Source: Pseudomonadota bacterium (lineage in GTDB: Bacteria > Desulfobacterota > Binatia > Binatales > Binataceae). From it: a stretch of DNA of 64,000 bases. The notes below the pieces were generated by a model, which was not told the DNA's origin, searched no databases, and was given only the letters and a program-made list of their open reading frames with translations. Both the position numbers and the translations under genes were made by a program. Of this stretch, positions 51,263 to 59,874 are shown in pieces. The stretch lies in NCBI GenBank assembly GCA_021323945.1, contig JAJPKA010000002.1, positions 186,001 through 250,000 on the forward strand, in the 5' to 3' direction. The number at the start of each line of letters is the position of its first letter. Positions within the stretch are counted from its first letter, which is position 1.

Positions 51263-52201
51263 ATGTCTCTACAGCTGATCCCGCCTGACATCAACGTCGA
51301 CTTCGTCGGCAAGCGATATTTCTTTGTTGCGCTTTCGACCCTGATCAACCTCGCCGCTATCGTTCTCTTGCTTACCGTAGGTCTTAATTACGGTGTGGAT
51401 TTTGCCGGTGGCAGCGTCGTTCAAATAAAGTTTGATAAGCCGACCACTGGTGATCAGATTAGAAAAGCTCTCGCCGGGTTGGGATTAGGTGAAATAGCGG
51501 TTCAGGATTTCGGCACCAAAAGTCAAAACCAATTTCTCATCCGATTTGAAAAGGTCAGAAATATCGGCAGTATTGGCACCCGAATCGAAGGTGCTCTTAA
51601 CGACGCTTACGGTTCAACCAATCAGGCTCATGTTCTGCGAGTGGAAACTGTCGGTGCGAAGGTCGGTCATGATCTACGCGTTGACGGATTCCTTGCGGTC
51701 GCCGTCGCAACCGTGTTTATGGGGGTCTATATCGCCTGGCAATTCGCACGGATCAGCTGGAGCTTCGGCGCGGGTGCAGTGATCGCTCTCATCCACGACG
51801 TGCTGGTTGTTAGCGGCGCGCTTGTACTTTCGCGCTTCGAATTTGACTTGACTACACTGGCGGCACTCCTGACTGTTATCGGCTATTCAGTTCATGACAC
51901 GATTATCGTCTCAGACCGAATTCGTGAAGACGCCGCCAAGAGGCGGCGTGAACCGCTTGAATCCATTATGAACCGTGCGATCAACGAGACCTTGTCCCGA
52001 ACTATTCTGACCTCCGGTACGGCGTTGACGGTACTCGTCGCACTGTTGGCCTTGGGTGGGCCCATCCTGCGCCCCGCGGCGTTCACGCTTTTCGTCGGCA
52101 TAATTACCGGCACTTATTCTTCGATTTACATTGCCGCGCCGGTTGTGCTCTTTTGGGAACGGGGGCAGCGCATCAAGGGTGCCGCAGCTCGAGCTGCTTA
52201 A
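51263..52201 (+). CDS. secF: Protein translocase subunit SecF
   Basis: A 312-residue RND-type membrane protein with the family's N-terminal segment (PPDINVDFVGKRYFFVALSTLINL), the VDFAGGSVVQIKF motif, and the later membrane block SFGAGAVIALIHDVLVVSGALVLSRFEFDLTTLAALLTVIGYSVHDTIIVSDRIRED. Six transmembrane segments are expected. It drives late steps of Sec export with SecD. No secD or yajC is adjacent upstream as usual, so SecD must lie elsewhere. A GAGGAG site lies upstream of ATG 51263. Confidence 0.93.
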   Translation: MSLQLIPPDINVDFVGKRYFFVALSTLINLAAIVLLLTVGLNYGVDFAGGSVVQIKFDKPTTGDQIRKALAGLGLGEIAVQDFGTKSQNQFLIRFEKVRNIGSIGTRIEGALNDAYGSTNQAHVLRVETVGAKVGHDLRVDGFLAVAVATVFMGVYIAWQFARISWSFGAGAVIALIHDVLVVSGALVLSRFEFDLTTLAALLTVIGYSVHDTIIVSDRIREDAAKRRREPLESIMNRAINETLSRTILTSGTALTVLVALLALGGPILRPAAFTLFVGIITGTYSSIYIAAPVVLFWERGQRIKGAAARAA

Positions 52202-52231
52202 CTGCCTACCTTCTATCATAGTCTATTCACC

Positions 52232-52525
52232 ATGCCCGTAGAGATTGCTACTAACCGCGGCGTATATCGCCTTGTTTTGGCAACACCGCTCGAATATCAG
52301 GAAACTGACGTCCTCCTGACGCTCGCCATGGAACGCGCAGACGGTGTCGAGCGGTTTGTCACCAGATGCAGAGTACCTGTGACCCTGATCGAACGTGGGG
52401 CTACCGAGGATTTGGTCTTGGACCAGCTTAAAGATCGCTTCGCAAAAGACTTCGAGGCCATCCGCGAGGCGTCGCTCAAGGCTATTCGCAGCGAGCAGCG
52501 CCTCCACGAATTTGTTCTCGCCTAA
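52232..52525 (+). CDS. Hypothetical 97-aa protein after SecF
   Basis: A 97-residue protein with a beta-rich N-terminus (VYRLVLATPLEYQETDVLLTLAMERADG) and an acidic, helical C-terminus (DQLKDRFAKDFEAIREASLKAIRS). No signal peptide, no membrane segment and no recognised family. It is on the same strand as secF, 30 bp downstream. A weak ribosome binding site precedes the ATG. Confidence 0.55.
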   Translation: MPVEIATNRGVYRLVLATPLEYQETDVLLTLAMERADGVERFVTRCRVPVTLIERGATEDLVLDQLKDRFAKDFEAIREASLKAIRSEQRLHEFVLA

Positions 52526-52989
52526 GTAACGTCTGAGCATTCCTGAGCACCGATAGGGGTCATCTCCCAGTCCTATCCTGTATTCGAGACCCGAGATCGG
52601 CCGATAAGCCGCGCTGCATGAGTGCGCTCCGTTTGGGTCTCGCTTGAGAGTCAACGGCTGGTCGTCGAGGAGGTTTGTCGATAGTTCGTGCTTTTTGTGC
52701 CAGCGGCGCTCGCGTGGCCATACGATTCTCCCGCATACAAGCGCCTGCCTGCATCCGACGAGATCTCCGTTGAAAGTCTGATAATCAATCGGCCGGTTTC
52801 ACAATCTTTAAGGTCACTGTTGGGGAAATGATCCCGGGTGGTGCCGTGTCCAGAGAAATAAAACGCGCCAGTCGATTTAGCTTTAGGCTCGATACTGTTA
52901 TTCTATCGACGAGCGATCATTGTTCTAAGAGAGAGGTTTCTCGCGCCGCTATCGCGCACTGGATAGCCGGCGCAAATGGGGCGTGAGCT
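52526..52989. other. Intergenic upstream of ftsY
   Basis: About 460 bases without a gene. Small inverted repeats are present but nothing matching the 4.5S SRP RNA, whose partner FtsY is encoded next, was recognised. Confidence 0.4.
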
Positions 52990-54411
52990 GTGTCTATACT
53001 TGTCTCGCTGTCGCATCTGTTTAAGTTTCCCATTCCCGGCCTGCCAGTCACCGCCTTGCTCATGCAAGTCCCATTGATTGCCCTGGCTACTGTCGTGGAA
53101 TGGAATCAGCGAAAAAGACGTCCTGTCGCACCGCGCGGAGCACCCGCGTTGCGTTCTCCAGCTGATCATCAGCGAGGTCACGCCGAGCGCCCTGCAACGG
53201 TATCAGCCGCGACCGCCGAGCCTTCCGACCAGCACTCCGGAGCCGCACAGCAACCGGATATCGGCGCCAAGCGACCAGAAGCATTTGAGTCGCCGCAGTC
53301 GGAGCCGGCAAAAGCCGGTGCGGTCCGCGATCAGCTTCCTCAAGATGGTGGGGGCGCCAGGGTGCCATTATCTCCGTCCGAAGGCCGCGAGAGCGGGCAA
53401 GCCGAGAGTCAACGGGCGGCCCTCGAAAAAGCCGAGAGGGAGCCTCGCGACCAAGCGCTGACGGGAGCACCACGACGGCAGCCAATCCCCATCGGGCTGG
53501 GCCTTCGTAAGACCAGGGAAAGCTTCCTTGCCCGGATTCGCGCCGCGATAACCGGGAGCGCCCAACTCGATCAGATTTATGAAGGTCTCGAGGAAGCGTT
53601 GATCGGCGCGGACGTCGGAGTCGAGACCAGTGTCAAGCTGGTCGAAGCGGTAAGGTCAACACTCAAAAACGACGTCCGAGCTGACGTAATTCGCGAGACG
53701 CTGAAGCGTGAAATTGCACAACTGCTACTGTCGGTCGAGAGGCCGCTCCAAGACGGCTCCCCCTTGGTAATCATGCTGGCAGGCGTGAATGGTGTGGGTA
53801 AAACCACCACGGTTGCTAAGCTTGCCGCCCTGCTCAAGGCCCAACGCGGATCTGTGATCGTTGCCGCCTCTGACACGTTTCGCGCCGCCGCAATCGAGCA
53901 GCTGCAGATTTGGTGCGATCGAGTTGGCGTCGAGCTCATAAAGCAAAAGCCGGGCTCGGACCCGGCGGCAGTGGCCTTCGATGCGGCGAAGGCGGCCAAC
54001 GCGCGCAAAGCCGCAGCAGTTATCATCGATACTGCCGGCAGACTACAGACCAAGGTCAATTTGATGGAGGAGCTTAAGAAAATCGCACGGGTTGTAGGCC
54101 GCGAGATCCCTGGAGCACCACATGAAAGTTGGCTGGTTCTTGACGCCACCACTGGCCAGAACGCCTTGAGCCAGGCAACGGTTTTTAATGACGCCGTGAA
54201 ACTCTCAGGGGTCGTTCTAGCCAAGCTCGACAGCACGGCCAAGGGCGGCGTTGTCATAGCCATCGCCGACCGACTTAAGTTACCGGTGCGCTATGTAGGA
54301 CTAGGCGAAGAGCTCGAGGACCTTCGCCCATTTGATGCCAATGAGTTTGTCGAGGCGCTCTTTTCGGAGACCGAGGATAGTCAAGCGGCTAATCGGAGCC
54401 ACGCAGCTTGA
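52990..54411 (+). CDS. ftsY: Signal recognition particle receptor FtsY
   Basis: A 473-residue SRP receptor GTPase. It has an N-terminal hydrophobic segment (about residues 15-37) followed by a long acidic/Ala/Pro-rich A domain of about 130 residues. The NG domain has LARIRAAI, the P-loop AGVNGVGKTTTVAKLA, AASDTFRAAAIEQL, IDTAGRLQT and the late DSTAKGGVVIAIADRL. It docks ribosome-SRP complexes at the membrane. The start is GTG 52990. It is followed by the coiled-coil and ZapA genes. Confidence 0.95.
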   Translation: MSILVSLSHLFKFPIPGLPVTALLMQVPLIALATVVEWNQRKRRPVAPRGAPALRSPADHQRGHAERPATVSAATAEPSDQHSGAAQQPDIGAKRPEAFESPQSEPAKAGAVRDQLPQDGGGARVPLSPSEGRESGQAESQRAALEKAEREPRDQALTGAPRRQPIPIGLGLRKTRESFLARIRAAITGSAQLDQIYEGLEEALIGADVGVETSVKLVEAVRSTLKNDVRADVIRETLKREIAQLLLSVERPLQDGSPLVIMLAGVNGVGKTTTVAKLAALLKAQRGSVIVAASDTFRAAAIEQLQIWCDRVGVELIKQKPGSDPAAVAFDAAKAANARKAAAVIIDTAGRLQTKVNLMEELKKIARVVGREIPGAPHESWLVLDATTGQNALSQATVFNDAVKLSGVVLAKLDSTAKGGVVIAIADRLKLPVRYVGLGEELEDLRPFDANEFVEALFSETEDSQAANRSHAA

Positions 54412-54460
54412 CTCCCCGGCTGACTGAAAATTAATGTGAAGGTGGAACTTTAGAACGACT

Positions 54461-54691
54461 ATGGAGCACGAAGACGTCCTGAGGCAATTGGACGAGCGAA
54501 TCCAGGCTTCATTGAACCGAATCCAGCAGTTACAGAGGGAAAACGAGCAATTGGCCCAGCGTTTGGCAGAAAGTGAAAAGCGATTCAACGAAGCGAGCAG
54601 CAGACTGCGAGAGCACGAAGAGGCTCGCAACCAAATTAAACTCCGGATCGAAAGTATACTTTCCCGCTTCGACGGCTTGGATTTAGGCTAA
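54461..54691 (+). CDS. Small coiled-coil protein (ZapB-like)
   Basis: A 76-residue protein, nearly all a coiled coil (LRQLDERIQASLNRIQQLQRENEQLAQRL, then SEKRFNEASSRLREHEEARNQIK). Its place between ftsY and zapA, and its length, resemble ZapB-type cell-division coiled coils. The start is ATG 54461. It precedes zapA by 2 bases, so the two are co-translated. Confidence 0.7.
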   Translation: MEHEDVLRQLDERIQASLNRIQQLQRENEQLAQRLAESEKRFNEASSRLREHEEARNQIKLRIESILSRFDGLDLG

Positions 54692-54693
54692 GG

Positions 54694-54963
54694 GTGAAAG
54701 GCGTCAACGTCGAGATTATGGGCCAGCAATTGACGGTTGCCAGCGATGGCGGCGACGAGTGGGCGCGTACGCTGGCCGCGGCAGTTGACGAAAAAATTAG
54801 GGCGATTCGCGCCAGCAGCCAGACCGTGAATTTAATCAATATCGCTATTCTTGCCGCGCTCAACTTCGCGGAGGAGCTGGAACGCCTACGGCGAGAGCAT
54901 GCTGAACTGTTAAATCATCTCAAGATATTGAGTCATCGGCTGTCGGAAGCAATTGAAGGCTGA
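54694..54963 (+). CDS. zapA: Cell division protein ZapA
   Basis: An 89-residue protein with the ZapA pattern: KGVNVEIMGQQLTVASDGGDEWARTLAAAVDEKIRAI, then QTVNLINIAILAALNFAEELERLRREHAEL. It stabilises FtsZ polymers at the division septum. It starts at GTG 54694 directly after the coiled-coil gene. It is followed by a 236-base interval and then the 5-formyltetrahydrofolate cyclo-ligase gene, an arrangement common in proteobacteria. Confidence 0.93.
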   Translation: MKGVNVEIMGQQLTVASDGGDEWARTLAAAVDEKIRAIRASSQTVNLINIAILAALNFAEELERLRREHAELLNHLKILSHRLSEAIEG

Positions 54964-55199
54964 AGCGATGGTGCTTGCGGCTGCTGGGGCGTGAACAATT
55001 TCCAGATTAATTCGGTGGCGGGGCTTGTGGGGGCAAAAGTCAAGGTGCGTCAATGGCGCTCGCGAAGCCAAACGGACTCGTACGGCAAGATCGCGTATTC
55101 CAGCGATCGGAGCCGTTCCGTTGGTCGGGATTTTCAATCAAAAAAGTGAAAGTAGCTGTTCTCGCTCATTAACACGCGTGCGCGGGACCATCTTATGGT
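54964..55199 (+). ncRNA. Possible 6S-type RNA in the zapA / 5-FCL gap
   Basis: The zapA to 5-FCL interval is the classical position of 6S RNA (ssrS). It contains a nested stem between about 55068 and 55124 (CCAA/TTGG, ACGG/CCGT, CGGC/GCCG and GATCGC/GCGATC around the loop GTATTCCA). I did not find the conserved 6S bubble sequence, so this rests on position and folding only. Confidence 0.3.
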
Positions 55200-55844
55200 G
55201 TGGCCGAAGATTTAGACCCCCTCCCGTCACTGCCCAGTTGCGTGGCGGACGAAAAGAAATATCTTCGCAAGGTCCTCGGCGAATGCCGGAGTAACCTACC
55301 CGACGATTATGTCGCGGCGCTTTCGCGAAAAATACAATTTCGAGTCCTGAGTTCCAGTTTTTATCGAGCTGCTCCGACCCTTGTTCTGTATGCCGCCACG
55401 GACAACGAAGTTCGCACTGACCTGCTGATCAAGCACGCGCTAGCGTCTGATCGGCGCCTTTTCCTGCCAAGAATTCGTCAGAACAGCCGCGAACTGAGTT
55501 TTGTCCGTCTTCGAGATTGCGCGGAATTAGCCCCGGGAAGTTTCGGCATACTCGAACCGACCGGGACAGAACTTTTGCCACCAGCTGATTTTGGGCAGGC
55601 GTTATTTGTTGTACCGGGAGTGGCTTTCAGTCCCACTGGCCAGAGGCTTGGCCGCGGTGGGGGTTACTACGATCGGACGCTGGCCGCGGTGGGGCGGCAA
55701 ACACTCACGGCCGGTCTAGCTTATTCCTTCCAAATGCTGGACCGGCTTCCACAGTCGTCGTGTGATCGACGACTTAAAGTGATTTTTACCGAATCCGCGA
55801 CGCACGCTGGAGCGGCGCTCGACAGCCCGATCGTCGCCGTTTGA
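55200..55844 (+). CDS. 5-formyltetrahydrofolate cyclo-ligase
   Basis: A 214-residue enzyme from the GTG at 55200. It has the family's substrate/ATP motif VPGVAFSPTGQRLGRGGGYYDRTL and the helix with KKYLRKVLGECRSNLPDDYVAALSRKI, preceded by APTLVLYAATDNEVRTDLL. It converts 5-formyl-THF to 5,10-methenyl-THF, returning folate to the one-carbon pool. It precedes the RNase Y gene, an order repeated in many proteobacteria-like genomes. Confidence 0.92.
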   Translation: MAEDLDPLPSLPSCVADEKKYLRKVLGECRSNLPDDYVAALSRKIQFRVLSSSFYRAAPTLVLYAATDNEVRTDLLIKHALASDRRLFLPRIRQNSRELSFVRLRDCAELAPGSFGILEPTGTELLPPADFGQALFVVPGVAFSPTGQRLGRGGGYYDRTLAAVGRQTLTAGLAYSFQMLDRLPQSSCDRRLKVIFTESATHAGAALDSPIVAV

Positions 55845-55887
55845 CCGGCCTTGCTCGTGCTCGTCCGGATCAAGGAGGTGCTAGCAG

Positions 55888-57450
55888 GTGTTGATGCTAA
55901 TTGGAGCGATGCTATCAGGCATTGCCTTAGCCAGCGTAATTTTCTTCGTGTGGCTTCAGGTGCGGTCGCGCGACCAGCGCCTAAGTCCCTCGGTCCAAAA
56001 AGAGGCTGAGCGAATCATCGAAGAAGCTAGGAACAGGAGCGAACTGCTGACCAAGGAGGCCGAACTAAAAGCCAAAGATTTGCTGGTCGAGGCGCGAGCC
56101 GCCGCTGAACGGGAGTTGCGCGATAGTCGGCGGGAACTCACCGCACTTGAGACCAAATTGCAAAATCGCGAGGAAACACTCGAGAAACGCCTGGAAACGT
56201 TCGAACGCCGCGAAGCCGAACTGAATCGGCGCGATCAAGCTCTGCGCAACCGCGAAAAAGCCCTCAACGACAAAGAATCCGAGCGCCAGGCGTTGATAGA
56301 TGAGGCGCGTGCACGGCTCGAAGCGGTGGCCGGCCTGACCCGGGAGGAGGCCAAGCGTACGCTGATGGAGGAAATGATCGGCCAAGCGCGCCAGGAGGCT
56401 GCTCGTCATATCCGAATCGTCGAGGAAGAGGCTCGCGAGGAAGCCGACCGTCGCGCCAAACGCATCATTTCAATCGCGATTGAACGGCTGGCAGGAGAAT
56501 TTGTCGCCGAACGTACAGTCTCCGTATTGGCGCTCCCCAGCGACGAAATGAAAGGGCGCATCATTGGCCGCGAGGGACGCAACATCCGCGCAATCGAAGC
56601 CGCCACGGGCGTCGATATTATCATCGACGATACCCCCGAAGCCGTCGTGATCTCGTGCCACAATCCTATTCGCCGAGAAATCGCCCGCGTTTCTCTCGAA
56701 CGGCTGATCTCCGACGGGCGAATCCATCCGGGGCGAATCGAGGAGGTGGTGCGCAAGGCCGAACAGGAGGTTGAGGAATCGATCAAGGAAGCCGGACAAC
56801 GCGCACTCATCGAAGTTGGTGTCCATGGCGTCCATCCCGAATTGTCGAAATTGCTCGGCATGCTCAAATACCGATACAGCTATGCACAGAACGTTCTGAT
56901 GCATTCGATCGAAGCGGCGTTTATCTGCGGCGCGATGGCCGCGGAATTGGGGCTGAACGAAAAGCAGGCGCGACGCGCTGCACTCTTGCACGATATCGGC
57001 AAAGCGCTCACCCACGAGGTCGAGGGGTCCCATGCCCTGATCGGCGCCGAACTAGCGCGCAAATACGGCGAGTCTGCCAAGATCGTTAACGCCATTGCGG
57101 CTCACCATGAAGAGGTGAAAGCCGAGACCATTCTGGCGCCGCTGGTCGACGCAGCCGATGCGCTCTCGGGCGCGCGGCCGGGTGCGCGGCGCGAAGTGCT
57201 CGAAAGCTATGTGAAGCGGCTCGAGGATCTCGAATCCATTGCCCGATCGTTCAAGGGCGTGGATAAGTGTTTTGCGGTGCAGGCCGGGCGCGAGATGCGG
57301 GTGATTGTCGAACCTACCGAGGTTTCCGACGAAGAAGCAACCATGCTGGCGCGTGAAGTGGCCCGCAAAATCGAAAATGACATGACCTATCCGGGTCAAA
57401 TTCGAGTCACGGTCATCCGTGAGACTCGCGCAACCGAGCTAGCCCGCTAG
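55888..57450 (+). CDS. rny: Ribonuclease Y
   Basis: A 520-residue membrane-anchored endoribonuclease. It has an N-terminal transmembrane segment (LMLIGAMLSGIALASVIFFVWL), a long coiled coil (about residues 35-180), a KH domain (MKGRIIGREGRNIRAIEAATGVDIIIDDTP) and an HD domain (HSIEAAFICGAMAAELGLNEKQARRAALLHDIGKALTHE). It initiates mRNA decay. The start is GTG 55888 after AAGGAGGTG. It lies 43 bp downstream of 5-FCL. Confidence 0.96.
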   Translation: MLMLIGAMLSGIALASVIFFVWLQVRSRDQRLSPSVQKEAERIIEEARNRSELLTKEAELKAKDLLVEARAAAERELRDSRRELTALETKLQNREETLEKRLETFERREAELNRRDQALRNREKALNDKESERQALIDEARARLEAVAGLTREEAKRTLMEEMIGQARQEAARHIRIVEEEAREEADRRAKRIISIAIERLAGEFVAERTVSVLALPSDEMKGRIIGREGRNIRAIEAATGVDIIIDDTPEAVVISCHNPIRREIARVSLERLISDGRIHPGRIEEVVRKAEQEVEESIKEAGQRALIEVGVHGVHPELSKLLGMLKYRYSYAQNVLMHSIEAAFICGAMAAELGLNEKQARRAALLHDIGKALTHEVEGSHALIGAELARKYGESAKIVNAIAAHHEEVKAETILAPLVDAADALSGARPGARREVLESYVKRLEDLESIARSFKGVDKCFAVQAGREMRVIVEPTEVSDEEATMLAREVARKIENDMTYPGQIRVTVIRETRATELAR

Positions 57451-57497
57451 GCAGGCTCAGGTCGGCAGCTTGATCCAGTGCTGCCAGCCTGAGCTGC
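57450..57497 (+). terminator. Hairpin after RNase Y gene
   Basis: GCTCAGG..GGCAG (57455-57468) pairs with CTGCC..CCTGAGC (57481-57494), 7 + 5 bp with a small internal loop, plus GGC/GCC outside. It starts directly after the stop codon. No T-run. Confidence 0.5.
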
Positions 57498-57579
57498 CGG
57501 CGCATGCGACTTTCGGCCATTTCGCCCCGCGTCGGTTCTGCTTTACCCGCTGCTAATCATCGCGGTACAATTTCGCCCC

Positions 57580-58137
57580 GTGCCGACTACACGCGAACTA
57601 CTCGAAGCTACGATTGCTCTCGAGAAGCAGAGTATGGCGTTGTACGCGCGGTTCGCCAAGATCTTCTCCGCCGACCCTACTCTGCACGAATTCTGGTTCA
57701 ATATGGCGCGAGACGAGGCGCGCCACGTTGGCGCACTGGACTTGGTTTCAACCGTTCTGGAAATCGAAGGTGTCCTCGACAAGCCCAGTCCGATCGCTAT
57801 GAGGGCAGAGGATGTCGAGCGGCTACGGTCCCTGTTGGCCCGCTGTCTGAGCCAACCTGCCGAAACTTTGAGGCTTGAGCGCGCACTGGCGATTGCTCTT
57901 GAAGTCGAAGAGACCGAACTCGAAGATATGGTTGGCGACCTGCTGCAGGCGCTGAAGCAAAATGACGAGTACGAGCGCTGCCAACGCCTGCTGGTTCACG
58001 ATCTGGGCGAACTTAGTTACATGATAGAGCAGCATTGTCACGATCCTGCGCTGCTGCAGCGCTGTGATGAACTCGTCAACCATCATGCCGAGATACTCAG
58101 ACATTGTGCCGCGCCCCAGCTTACGAAGCCCCAGTAG
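57580..58137 (+). CDS. Ferritin-like diiron-type protein
   Basis: A 185-residue helical protein with rubrerythrin/ferritin-like features: ALEKQSMALYARFAKIF, then FWFNMARDEARHVGALD, the ExxH helix, and later ALEVEETELEDMVGD and HDLGELSYMIEQH. These are consistent with a ferritin-like four-helix bundle and diiron site, but not all ligands are certain. It starts at GTG 57580. It stands alone between RNase Y and a tRNA pair. Confidence 0.65.
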   Translation: MPTTRELLEATIALEKQSMALYARFAKIFSADPTLHEFWFNMARDEARHVGALDLVSTVLEIEGVLDKPSPIAMRAEDVERLRSLLARCLSQPAETLRLERALAIALEVEETELEDMVGDLLQALKQNDEYERCQRLLVHDLGELSYMIEQHCHDPALLQRCDELVNHHAEILRHCAAPQLTKPQ

Positions 58138-58298
58138 CCTCGCAGCATTGCTTCATTCTTGCCGAGGCACTCGCCATGCGAAGTGATCAGGCAACATTTG
58201 GCTCTTTTGCCAGGACGCGTCCATCGACTACCTGCGTAACCACGTTTAAGTCAGGCGCCTAAGCGTCGCTAAACCTCTCGGCTCCGACCCTTAGGGGG

Positions 58299-58327
58299 TT
58301 GGAAGGAGCCCCCACGAACAGTATAAA
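58299..58327 (+). promoter_or_regulatory. Promoter of the tRNA-Gln/tRNA-Glu unit
   Basis: TTGGAA (58299-58304), a 17-nt spacer and TATAAA (58322-58327) lie 14 bases before the tRNA-Gln, giving a fair sigma-70-type promoter for the two tRNAs. Confidence 0.5.
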
Positions 58328-58340
58328 CTTAAGAGAGCGC

Positions 58341-58413
58341 TGAGGAGTCGGCTAATTGGCAAGCCACCTGACTCTGGATCAGGCGATTGGAGGTTCGAGT
58401 CCTCCCTCCTCAG
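58341..58413 (+). tRNA. tRNA-Gln(CTG)
   Basis: A cloverleaf with acceptor TGAGGAG/CTCCTCA. The anticodon stem CCTGA/TCAGG holds loop CTCTGGA, giving anticodon CTG (58374-58376). The T loop is TTCGAGT. The CCA end is not encoded. It is followed 21 bases later by tRNA-Glu. Confidence 0.95.
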
Positions 58414-58434
58414 CCCTGACCTGGTTGTCGAACA

Positions 58435-58509
58435 GGTCCCATCGTCTAGTGGTTAGGACACCGGCCTCTCACGTCGGGAACGGGGGTTCGAATCCCCCTG
58501 GGATCACCA
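58435..58509 (+). tRNA. tRNA-Glu(CTC)
   Basis: A cloverleaf with acceptor GGTCCCA/TGGGATC (one G-T pair). The anticodon loop CTCTCAC gives CTC (58468-58470). The T arm is GGGGG TTCGAAT CCCCC. The 3' end reads A-CCA, so CCA is encoded. Confidence 0.95.
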
Positions 58510-58755
58510 TTCAACAGCCAATTGCGTGAAAAGCTGATAAACCTGCGACTGGCCCGGCTTCTTTACCGGTGGATACTAAAGCTTTGCCTCGTGGATATGG
58601 ACAGGCGAGCCTCTGCCGCCGGTGACCGAGACCTCCCGGCCCACGATCTGGATAAATCCAACCGCGTGACCGCATTCGCTTTGCAGCGCACGCGCGCTTC
58701 GGGCCATAATTCATCTTCGATTAGTTGCCAAATTCGGCAGCCCTGAAGATTGTCG

Positions 58756-59139
58756 ATGAACGCAAGGCTGGTCATGATGTACTGCCGGGGTTCACTACTG
58801 CATCGATCGTTCGGCTTTCACCAGTGGTGCAGACAACGAGGTTTGATCAGGCTGCTCCTCTTGCCCGCCCTGACCATTGCCTTCTGTGCGCTCGATGCAA
58901 TGGCCCAGCAGGCCTGGCCGGGTGGCGAGGCTCTACCAGAGATGCTGCCACCGACCACGCTGGTGACCCGGTTGCCTGCCGAGTCACAGACGCCGCCTGC
59001 GCATGAGAAGCAGGACACGTCACCGCAGTCTACCTACCAGAAACCATCGATAATCTGGCATCTGGTGGATGGCCGATGGCGTTGGCATTGCGTGGCCCAT
59101 TGCTCCAGATACAAGCTTCTGACGAACCCGCGGGAGTAA
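58756..59139 (+). CDS. Hypothetical secreted protein
   Basis: About 127 residues from ATG 58756 (a TTG at 58750 or ATG 58774 are alternatives). The N-terminus has a basic segment followed by a hydrophobic signal (LIRLLLLPALTIAFCALDAMAQ) and then a Pro-rich mature part ending WHLVDGRWRWHCVAHC. Not recognised. It may be an exported small protein; composition is compatible with coding. Confidence 0.45.
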   Translation: MNARLVMMYCRGSLLHRSFGFHQWCRQRGLIRLLLLPALTIAFCALDAMAQQAWPGGEALPEMLPPTTLVTRLPAESQTPPAHEKQDTSPQSTYQKPSIIWHLVDGRWRWHCVAHCSRYKLLTNPRE

Positions 59140-59473
59140 GCAGACGTCACTGGTTGTGCGCGCGATTCTGGCCTACTCGTGTTCAAGTCCGCTCCGGCAA
59201 AACGGATGCATCAATCTAAAAAGGTCCGGTGTTTCGCAACCGTTGCCTGCGAAGGTTCCCAAACGTTTGGTGTATCGTCAGTCGCGGCTTGCCACGCCCG
59301 GTGCTCACTGAAGCGGTAGTTAATCCTGACATTGTGTGATAAACGGTTGGCCCGCCTATGTGGTTGCGAGCCGACGGCGCGATGGCTGTGCATGCTTGAC
59401 CGTCTTCCGTCATCACTCGACATACAGTTGCGATGATGCTCACAATTTGTTAATGAAGAGGCAGGGGGTAGCT
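59140..59473. other. Intergenic, no gene seen
   Basis: About 330 bases between the secreted protein and the HTH gene without a supported gene or RNA. Confidence 0.4.
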
Positions 59474-59722
59474 ATGGAACTGTATGATAACAAAGCCGAG
59501 CGTGCGCGAATTTTGACTCTCGAGAACGTCGCTCAGTACCTGCGAGTGCACCCGTCGACGATTTATCGTCTGCTTAAGAAGCGGCAGCTTCCAGCGTTCA
59601 AGGTTGGGCGTGACTGGCGATTTAATCTCGAATCAATTGATCGCTGGCGGGCGGATGCCGAACGAAGCCGGGGGCCAGTGGGTCTCGCGAACGAAAACGG
59701 CAAAGGGGAGATAGCTTCCTGA
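59474..59722 (+). CDS. Helix-turn-helix (excisionase/MerR-like) DNA-binding protein
   Basis: An 82-residue protein from the ATG at 59474, which has a GGGGG site upstream; the longer frame to 59336 has none. It is a winged helix of the excisionase (Xis/AlpA-like) family: ILTLENVAQYLRVHPSTIYRLLKKRQLPAFKVGRDWRFNLESIDRW. Such proteins are often small transcription factors or mobile-element accessory factors. No integrase or other mobile gene is nearby, so it is likely a chromosomal regulator. Confidence 0.85.
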   Translation: MELYDNKAERARILTLENVAQYLRVHPSTIYRLLKKRQLPAFKVGRDWRFNLESIDRWRADAERSRGPVGLANENGKGEIAS

Positions 59723-59874
59723 GCGGCCGGCGGCGCAGCCGGGAATCGTCGCGGGCGTTAAGCTTGAAGAGGCCACTCAGCCGCCACGAAGCCCGGCGCG
59801 CCCAGTGAGCTTGGGCAAGATGCCCGCCAAGGGAGACTCTTTCACGCAAGGTCGAAACGCGATAATCAGGATCC

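Noticed and set aside
52526-52989. 4.5S SRP RNA upstream of ftsY
   Set aside because: The conserved GGTCAGG..GGAAGCAGCC core was not found in this interval.
53577-54263. 228-codon frame antisense to FtsY
   Set aside because: Ser/Ala/Thr-rich antisense shadow of the conserved GTPase domain.
59474-59722. Excisionase-like protein as evidence of a mobile element
   Set aside because: No integrase, attachment repeats, transposase or composition change were found near it; a tRNA is present at 61016 but no direct repeat of its end was seen.
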